A stretch of 6,706 nt of DNA. Origin: Desulfobacteraceae bacterium (GTDB lineage: Bacteria; Desulfobacterota; DSM-4660; Desulfatiglandales; Desulfatiglandaceae). Shown here one piece after another: positions 1 to 3,959 of the stretch; the first letter of the stretch is position 1, and the number at the start of each line of letters is the position of its first letter. The DNA is taken from assembly GCA_030612945.1 (NCBI GenBank), contig JAUWMY010000139.1, positions 1 through 6,706 on the forward strand, written 5' to 3'. Under the pieces are notes generated by a model. That model saw only the letters and a program-made list of their open reading frames with translations. It had not been told where the DNA came from and searched no databases. The position numbers and the translations under genes are program-made.

Positions 1-252
1 AGACCTCGTTATTTGATCTAAAAACCAGGTCCGATTTTTGGACGCCATCCTCATCATAATGGCTATATGGAGCCAAATTGAGGAATTGTGAATTTAGGGA
101 TTGAGGGATTAAGATAAGGAAAAGATTCATATTTCAATTCCCAAATTCCTGAATTCCTGAATTCTACGAGTGTCCAATTTTCATGCAAACGATATGGATT
201 CTAATAATAACAACTACTTAACTACTCAACCATCAACCACTTAACGAGGTCT
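1..252. repeat. MITE-like repeat element, copy 1
   Basis: The first 190 bases recur almost unchanged at 1241-1431, with about nine differences by eye. This copy begins AGACCTCGTT (1-10) and ends with its exact reverse complement AACGAGGTCT (243-252), so it has 10-bp terminal inverted repeats. Inside is a long imperfect hairpin built of GGAATT-like units (left arm about 75-111, right arm about 133-164). Near the right end is a run of degenerate CTACTTAA-like octamers (about 212-245). It has no convincing reading frame. The size, the terminal inverted repeats and the absence of coding capacity resemble a non-autonomous miniature element. The element may extend left of base 1, which cannot be seen here. 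Confidence 0.6.
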
Positions 253-908
253 GAATATTGAGGTCTTTTGTCTTTTCAATTATTACCTGAATCTTGCACC
301 AACTATCTACTACGGCTTGAAGCGCTTTGTCTTTAAAGCTCGTTTCATGATTTTGATCCTCACCATATAGGTAATATGCCTGCGGGTCAAAATCACTCCA
401 ACTTCGCTTTAAACACAAGGCTTTCTGCGCCTCGCTACGATACTTGGTGCAAGATGCAGGTAATAAATCGCTTTGGGGTTTTTTGCAATTCCGCTTTAAA
501 CAAAAGATCCTGAATGGAAAATATTAACAAAAACCGTGCCAAGATTGGCTTTTTATAAAAAAAGCATAAACCTCGTAAAATATGATGGTTATGACCACAA
601 AATTGAGATAGCTTATCATGGGCTCTATAGATTTGGAAATCTTCAGTGGACAATTCAAAGAAAAAATGTCTCCTCTTTGTTTACAGTTGAGTAACAGAAA
701 TCCCCGCTAATTAAAGATTCCAAGCCCATCGAAGATCACGCTACGCGGGGGAGGACTTGGCAATGCAGATTGACGTTTATGTGGCATTCATATTGCAAAT
801 AGAAAATTGCGGCAACAAATTTATCAAACAAGGTATATCTCTTAAGCCAATGTTTTTTGGTTAATGATCTTATTCGAATGTAAGAAAATCAAACATCAAT
901 CACCGGTA
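253..908. other. Long stretch without a supportable gene
   Basis: Apart from the inverted repeat at 281-465, I find no gene here. Two short minus-strand frames (418-233 and 653-435) are open, but they overlap repeats, lack a recognisable domain and have no good ribosome binding site. The stretch is AT-rich and may be decayed coding sequence or intergenic DNA bounded by repeats. A weak stem (CCAAG 720-724 with CTTGG 756-760) flanks a G-rich run, but nothing else supports an RNA gene. Confidence 0.5.
281..465. repeat. Imperfect inverted repeat in a non-coding region
   Basis: The left arm (281-339) and right arm (406-465) are reverse complements of each other with mismatches and small gaps. The outermost 20 bases (281-300 against 446-465) match at 19 of 20 positions. 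An inner block GCTTTAAA (reverse strand 339-332, forward 406-413) matches exactly, and the middle is more diverged. The motif CGCTTTAAACA at 405-415 recurs in direct orientation at 492-502. The arms could fold into a long hairpin or be a decayed inverted duplication. I do not recognise the repeat family. Confidence 0.45.
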
Positions 909-1000
909 AATTGAGGAATTCCGAATTTAGGGATTGAGGAATTGGAAGTATTTTACTAATTTTAATTCCCAAATTCCTGAATCCCGAAATTCCTAAATCA
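909..1000. repeat. GGAATT-period hairpin repeat upstream of the CBS gene
   Basis: The left arm (about 909-945) is a string of units such as GAGGAATTCCGAATTTAGG. The right arm (about 961-1000) is its imperfect reverse complement, made of AATTCCTGAATCCC-type units. The same 7-8 base periodic hairpin forms the core of the two larger elements (75-164 and 1316-1405), and one half of it appears at 6134-6174. It ends 14 bases before the ATG at 1015, so in a transcript it would fold just upstream of the start codon. It is a dispersed repeat family with unknown function. Confidence 0.6.
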
Positions 1001-1014
1001 AATAGGGTAAATCG

Positions 1015-1236
1015 ATGAAAGAGAGGAAAGTAAAGGAGATTCTTCTGCCTTTCAGGGAGAGTATGCCGCTTAATCCCTCAGTAACTATTGATGACAAGAC
1101 GACTTATGCAGTCGAGTTGATGGTGAATAATAACCTCAAGTGCATCGCCGTAGTCCGAAACAGGCGGCCCATCGGCATGGTTCTCCTTGAAGACGCTTTT
1201 AAACAACTGGGTATTCAAATACCCCGGAAAAAGTAA
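1015..1236 (+). CDS. Small single CBS-domain protein
   Basis: This is a 73-residue protein consisting of little more than one CBS motif. An N-terminal strand (VKEIL, residues 6-10) leads to a 'vTIDDKTTYAVELMV'-like helix region (about 24-37). The usual CBS ending follows: a hydrophobic strand (CIAVV, 43-47), a turn with RRPIGMV (50-56) and the closing helix LLEDAFKQL (57-65). CBS motifs normally work in pairs that bind adenine nucleotides, so a lone motif would be expected to dimerise to form the pocket; that is inference. The start is the first ATG of the frame and has only a weak Shine-Dalgarno-like TAGGG (1003-1007), seven bases upstream. The gene sits between two copies of a MITE-like element, and the second copy begins four bases after the stop codon. 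No signal peptide or membrane segment is visible. It could also be a remnant of a larger CBS protein, but the frame is intact. Confidence 0.75.
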   Translation: MKERKVKEILLPFRESMPLNPSVTIDDKTTYAVELMVNNNLKCIAVVRNRRPIGMVLLEDAFKQLGIQIPRKK

Positions 1237-1240
1237 GTTC

Positions 1241-1478
1241 AGACCTCCTTATTTGATCTAAGAACTTAGGTCCGATTTTTGGACACCATCTTCATCATAA
1301 TGGCTATATGGAGCCAAATTGAGGAATTGTGAATTTAGGGATTGAGGGATTAAGATAAAGAAAAGATTCATATTTCAATTCCTAAATTCCTGAATTCCTG
1401 AATTCTACGAGTGTCCAATTTTCATGCAAACTGTACAAAAACAAACGAGAACAACTACTTAACCACTTAACGAGACCT
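1241..1478. repeat. MITE-like repeat element, copy 2
   Basis: This is the direct repeat of copy 1 in the same orientation. Positions 1241-1431 match 1-190 almost base for base, including the GGAATT hairpin (left arm about 1316-1352, right arm about 1374-1405). The right end is shorter: the octamer run has lost about 15 bases, and the terminal repeat (AACGAGACCT, 1469-1478) has two changes relative to copy 1. The inverted ends are therefore degenerate here (AGACCTCCTT on the left). It begins four bases after the stop codon of the CBS gene and lies upstream of the stress protein gene. Whether it contributes a terminator or promoter cannot be told. Confidence 0.6.
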
Positions 1479-1494
1479 GTAATATAAGGTAAAT

Positions 1495-1505
1495 ACTTAA
1501 TAAGT
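1495..1505. promoter_or_regulatory. Possible operator palindrome
   Basis: ACTTA-A-TAAGT is a perfect 5+1+5 palindrome centred on 1500. It lies inside a wider ACCTG (1475-1479) / CAGGT (1506-1510) inverted pair. It is about 30 bases upstream of the candidate sigma54 promoter and could be a regulator binding site for the stress protein gene. It is AT-rich and short, so chance occurrence is quite possible. Confidence 0.2.
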
Positions 1506-1531
1506 CAGGTGTGTAATAGAAAAATCCCCCC

Positions 1532-1547
1532 TGGCCCAGACCTGGCC
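1532..1547 (+). promoter_or_regulatory. Candidate sigma54 (-24/-12) promoter for the Usp gene
   Basis: The site reads TGGCCC-N5-TGGCC, with GG (1533-1534), ten bases, then GC (1545-1546). The sigma54 consensus is TGGCAC-N5-TTGCA/T, so the -24 box has one mismatch and the -12 box keeps the invariant GC. Transcription would start near 1558, about 115 bases before the Usp start codon. The neighbouring convergent operon encodes a sigma54 activator. The site overlaps a C-rich repeat, and GG-N10-GC occurs often by chance, so it is only a candidate. Confidence 0.28.
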
Positions 1548-1636
1548 TTGATACATTGCGGGAGTGGCTGATCGAACATAACCGACTCGTTAGATTACGA
1601 CATATGGCCAACAAGTCGCGCCAGGGCAGGCCTCAA

Positions 1637-1657
1637 TCCCCCTTTTCAAAAGGGGGA
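1637..1657. repeat. C5T4/A4G5 perfect palindromic hairpin
   Basis: Ten bases, TCCCCCTTTT, are followed by a single C and their exact reverse complement AAAAGGGGGA, so an RNA would form a strong hairpin. It ends five bases before the AAGGAG of the Usp gene. A partner of the same family is at 6207-6242, and the start of a similar unit (AAATCCCCCCTGGCCC) is at 1522-1537, so this is a dispersed repeat. Its closeness to the ribosome binding site could affect expression of the stress protein. Confidence 0.55.
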
Positions 1658-1662
1658 AGTAA

Positions 1663-1668
1663 AAGGAG
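1663..1668 (+). promoter_or_regulatory. Ribosome binding site of the Usp gene
   Basis: AAGGAG lies six bases before the ATG at 1675, which is near-ideal spacing and fixes this start. It is much stronger than the site in front of the CBS gene. Confidence 0.75.
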
Positions 1669-1674
1669 TTTAAA

Positions 1675-2130
1675 ATGAAAGAATTTAAAAGGATCTTATT
1701 TCCGGTTGATCTCTCAGAAACGTCATCAAAACTTGTCCCCTATGTGGCTACTATGGCAGAGAAATTTGGAGCGGAAATCCACCTTCTGTTTGTGGCACGC
1801 ATTTTTGATTATTTCTCAAGCGTTTATGTCCCACGGGATTCGATTGACAAGTTTGCAAATGACTTGCTGGAAGGAGCAAAAAAGCGATTGGAGGAATTCA
1901 GGGCCGAATATTTCGAGGCAGTGCCCAGCACCAGGGCCGTTGTTATACCCGGAGATGCTTCAGAAGAGATCTTGAATTATGTTCGGTTAAAAAAAATTGA
2001 TATGCTTATCCTGGGAACTCATGGCAGGAAAGGTCTGGATAAAATTGTTTTCGGTTCTGTTGCTGAACGTGTGGCCAAGGCGGCTCCGGTTCCTGTTCTT
2101 CTGGTAAATCCCTATAGAAGTATAACATAG
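1675..2130 (+). CDS. Universal stress protein, UspA family (ATP-binding type)
   Basis: This is a 151-residue single-domain Usp, the normal length for the family. The first strand and loop ILFPVDLSETS (7-17) carry the conserved Asp12. Strand HLLFVARI follows (36-43), then a long helix (about 57-79). The nucleotide-binding loop at the C-terminal end is G114-x2-G117-x9-G127-S128 (GTHGRKGLDKIVFGS), the motif of the ATP-binding branch, and it is followed by the closing strand VPVLLV (139-144). Usp proteins are cytoplasmic dimers linked to survival of starvation and oxidative or energy stress. The start is supported by AAGGAG six bases upstream. Upstream are a strong C/G hairpin and a possible sigma54 promoter, so regulation by the nearby NtrC-type regulator is conceivable but unproven. 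Downstream the gene faces the response regulator gene across an inverted-repeat element. Confidence 0.93.
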   Translation: MKEFKRILFPVDLSETSSKLVPYVATMAEKFGAEIHLLFVARIFDYFSSVYVPRDSIDKFANDLLEGAKKRLEEFRAEYFEAVPSTRAVVIPGDASEEILNYVRLKKIDMLILGTHGRKGLDKIVFGSVAERVAKAAPVPVLLVNPYRSIT

Positions 2131-2232
2131 GAGCCTAATCCCCGCTGTATAGGAAGCATAAGCGCTAAGTTATTTTGTAAACATTCACAGGTTGCATTTA
2201 TGCCATACGGTTGTTTTGAAAGATGAACGTCA

Positions 2233-2263
2233 AACATCGAACATCGAACGTCCAACATCGAAT
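2233..2263. repeat. 31-bp inverted repeat, left arm
   Basis: This is an exact reverse complement of 2428-2458. It contains tandem ACATCGAAC-like units. Translated, it gives TSNIERPTSN-type peptides, a hallmark of this repeat rather than of a real protein. Confidence 0.8.
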
Positions 2264-2298
2264 AAAAAAACAAACATCCAATACCGAACATTCAACCC

Positions 2299-2457
2299 CT
2301 ATTTCAATTTCTTTTCAGCCGTTTTGATACTCGTAATGAAAATCTTAATTAATTCTTCTGTTTCCTGTAAAATATCATCTAATAGTTCAGGGTTTAAACT
2401 CTGTGTCTTCATGTTTTTCCATTCAATATTCGATGTTGGACGTTCGATGTTCGATGT
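2299..2457 (-). pseudogene. C-terminal fragment resembling a four-helix-bundle (S23/IVP-like) protein
   Basis: On the minus strand a frame is open from just after a TGA (2460-2458) to a TAG at 2301-2299. Its first part is translated inverted repeat (TSNIERPTSNIE). From the ATG at 2412-2410 it reads MKTQSLNPELLDDILQETEE and then LIKIFITSIKTAEKKLK, 37 residues in all. The pattern 'E-x3-LIKIFITSIKTAEK' matches what I know of the last helix of four-helix-bundle proteins related to 23S rRNA intervening-sequence proteins, which are normally about 120 residues. The first three helices are absent and there is no clear ribosome binding site, so I call it a truncated remnant carried by the inverted-repeat element. 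A functional 37-residue peptide cannot be excluded. Confidence 0.45.
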
Positions 2458-2458
2458 T
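2428..2458. repeat. 31-bp inverted repeat, right arm
   Basis: This is an exact reverse complement of 2233-2263, with a 164-base interval between the arms. On the minus strand it is read in frame into the four-helix-bundle-like fragment, supplying its first dozen residues. Confidence 0.8.
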
Positions 2459-2524
2459 CATTTCTTTCAGTCCCTCCCAGGCAAAAACAACTTAGCGCTT
2501 ATGCGTCTAGGAGGGTGTTTTGAC

Positions 2525-2546
2525 CGGCACTGCTTTCGTGGTGCCG
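2525..2546 (-). terminator. Hairpin directly after the response regulator stop codon
   Basis: A perfect 6-bp stem, CGGCAC / GTGCCG with a 10-base loop, follows the TAA (2549-2547) immediately. In the minus-strand direction it is followed by GTCAAAAC and not by a U-run, so it is not a canonical intrinsic terminator. It could protect the 3' end or act as a weak bidirectional terminator for the convergent genes. Confidence 0.3.
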
Positions 2547-3959
2547 TTAGCTTTGATCCGGGCCTTTCTGTCTAAAATCTGCGGCATCTATTCCCGACTC
2601 CTTCATCAGCCGGTGAAGATATTGCCTTTGAATTCCGGCCATTTCAGCCGCCTTGCTTATGTTCCCCTTGCTTTCTCGCAGGAGTGAGCGTATGTACTGC
2701 TCGTGAAACATCAGGATCATCCTGTCTTTGGCCTCCTTAAATGACAAACGAGATGCGCCTTGATCCAGATCCGGATAGAAAGTTTCGTGTTCCTTATCCA
2801 GAAAAAGATTTTTTACGTCCAGGCTGTCTGTGATGCAAAAGATAACCGCCCGCTCAATGATATTCTCCAACTCTCTGACATTACCGGGAAATTCATGGAA
2901 AAGAAGGGCCTGCATGGCCGGGGGAGAAATGTCCTGAATATCTTTCTGGTTGATGCGGGCATACTTTTTCAAGAAATGATAGCTCAAGAGAGGAATGTCT
3001 TCCTTTCGTTCTTTAAGAGGGGGAATTTCAAAGCGTATGACGTTCAGGCGGTAGTAGAGATCCTCCCTAAAACGCTTTTCTTGAATATCCTGTTCCAGGT
3101 TATGGTTCGTAGCAGCAATGAAGCGAAGGTCCGCCTTTTTTGTTACCACACCCCCGACCGGTTTATACTCACCCTCCTGTAAAAGTCGAAGGAGCTTGGT
3201 TTGCATATGGGGGCTCAGATCGCCTATTTCATCCAAAAAGAAGGTCCCTTCATGGGCCTCTTCAACCAATCCTTTTTTATCTCTCCAGGCTCCTGTGAAG
3301 GCCCCTTTTACGTGACCAAAAAGCTCGCTTTCTATGACCTGCTCCGGGATTGCAGTACAGTTGACAGTAATAATTTTTTTGGTTGCCCTCAAACTATTTT
3401 GGTGAATGGCCCTGGCAACTAATTCCTTTCCGGTTCCGCTTGTTCCTGTAATTAAAACAGTGGCCATGGTTGGGGCAACCTGTTTGATGCGTTCGAACAT
3501 CTCTTTCATCACCGGAGTTGTCCCTATCATGGGCGAAAAACCGTCCTTCTCGGCCAGGGCCTGGCGCAGGGCCAGATTCTCTCTTACCATCTCCTGCCAT
3601 TTCATAACCTTGTCAATGGTCAGCAGAATCCGTTCCCTCCTGAATGGTTTGGTTATGTAGTCATATGCCCCTTTCTGAATGGCCTCCACCGCGGTTTCGA
3701 TAGTGGCATAGGCAGTCAGGATAACGACAGAGGTCTTTGGCCGCGACTTCTTGACTTCCTCAAGGAGTCGGATACCGTCCATTTTTGGCATCTTAAGATC
3801 AGTTATTACCAGATCAAAAGAACGATTATTGAACAACTCTATGGCCTTTAACGGATTAGTAGTAGTGACCAGTTCATGATCCGTCTCCTCGGAGATAATT
3901 CTTTTTAAAAGGACCAGCATGTCCTTTTCATCATCCACTATAAGGATCTTGCCTGCCAT
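2547..3959 (-). CDS. Sigma54-dependent response regulator (NtrC/AtoC family)
   Basis: This 470-residue protein has the full three-domain NtrC architecture. The receiver domain (about 4-118) has acidic residues Asp9-Asp10, phospho-acceptor Asp54 (VITDLKMP), Thr82 and Lys104. The AAA+ domain (about 143-370) has Walker A GTSGTGKE (172-179), the sigma54-contacting GAFTGA loop (219-224), Walker B GTFFLDEIGD (238-247), sensor I AATN (282-285), arginine-finger region RFREDLYYRLNV (296-307) and sensor II FPGNVREL (357-364). A Fis-type helix-turn-helix ends the protein (about 429-457, NISKAAEMAGIQRQYLHRLM). Walker A has Thr where Glu is usual (GESGTGKE), a mild variation. The protein should bind enhancers and drive sigma54-RNA polymerase when phosphorylated, presumably by the kinase encoded just upstream. 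The ATG overlaps the kinase TAA by one base (TAATG), which suggests translational coupling. Its target genes are not shown by the sequence. Confidence 0.97.
   Translation of the reverse strand: MAGKILIVDDEKDMLVLLKRIISEETDHELVTTTNPLKAIELFNNRSFDLVITDLKMPKMDGIRLLEEVKKSRPKTSVVILTAYATIETAVEAIQKGAYDYITKPFRRERILLTIDKVMKWQEMVRENLALRQALAEKDGFSPMIGTTPVMKEMFERIKQVAPTMATVLITGTSGTGKELVARAIHQNSLRATKKIITVNCTAIPEQVIESELFGHVKGAFTGAWRDKKGLVEEAHEGTFFLDEIGDLSPHMQTKLLRLLQEGEYKPVGGVVTKKADLRFIAATNHNLEQDIQEKRFREDLYYRLNVIRFEIPPLKERKEDIPLLSYHFLKKYARINQKDIQDISPPAMQALLFHEFPGNVRELENIIERAVIFCITDSLDVKNLFLDKEHETFYPDLDQGASRLSFKEAKDRMILMFHEQYIRSLLRESKGNISKAAEMAGIQRQYLHRLMKESGIDAADFRQKGPDQS

Larger units (their letters stand above)
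1520..1678 (+). pseudogene. Unrecognised short open frame inside a split C-rich repeat
   Basis: This frame is open from just after the TAG at 1517-1519 to a TGA at 1676-1678 that overlaps the Usp start as ATGA. The ends translate from the C-rich repeat arms (1525-1537 and 1637-1657). The middle, about residues 11-36, reads like real protein: LREWLIEHNRLVRL followed by RHMANKSRQGR. The only ATG in the frame is at 1604 and would give a 24-residue peptide. I do not recognise a family. It may be a fragment of a gene that lies within a split repeat, a leader peptide coupled to the Usp gene, or chance. Confidence 0.2.
2156..2504. mobile_element. Nested inverted-repeat element between convergent genes
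   Basis: The outer arms are a perfect 16-bp inverted repeat, GCATAAGCGCTAAGTT at 2156-2171 and its reverse complement at 2489-2504. The inner arms are a perfect 31-bp inverted repeat, 2233-2263 against 2428-2458, made of AACATCGAAC / GTCCAACATCGAAT units. Between the inner arms lies a minus-strand frame ending in what looks like the C-terminal helix of a four-helix-bundle protein. No transposase is present. The element nearly fills the gap between the Usp and response regulator genes, with 25 bases on one side and 42 on the other. Repeats of the 'aacatcgaac' kind are familiar to me from environmental bacterial genomes, often near four-helix-bundle genes; that is recollection, not a search result. 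It is most likely a non-autonomous or decayed mobile cassette. Confidence 0.55.

Noticed and set aside
75..164. GGAATT-rich periodic region as a CRISPR-like array
   Set aside because: Units are 7-8 bases, degenerate, arranged as a hairpin and without spacers.
233..418. Minus-strand open frame of 61 codons
   Set aside because: It runs through the end of repeat copy 1 and the left arm of the inverted repeat, has no recognisable domain and no convincing ribosome binding site.
537..555. Short stem followed by T-run (GCCAAGATTGGCTTTTTAT) as a terminator
   Set aside because: The stem is only four to five pairs and there is no gene upstream on the plus strand for it to end.
435..653. Minus-strand open frame of 72 codons
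   Set aside because: The composition follows AT-rich, low-complexity DNA, it overlaps the right arm of the inverted repeat, and no family is recognisable.
720..760. Possible small structured RNA (CCAAG/CTTGG stem around a G-rich run)
   Set aside because: The stem is short, the loop is unstructured by eye, and no promoter or terminator accompanies it.
2192..2575. Plus-strand open frame of 127 codons between the convergent genes
   Set aside because: It is a translation of both arms of the 31-bp inverted repeat (TSNIERPTSN on one side, its mirror on the other) plus the antisense of the four-helix-bundle fragment.
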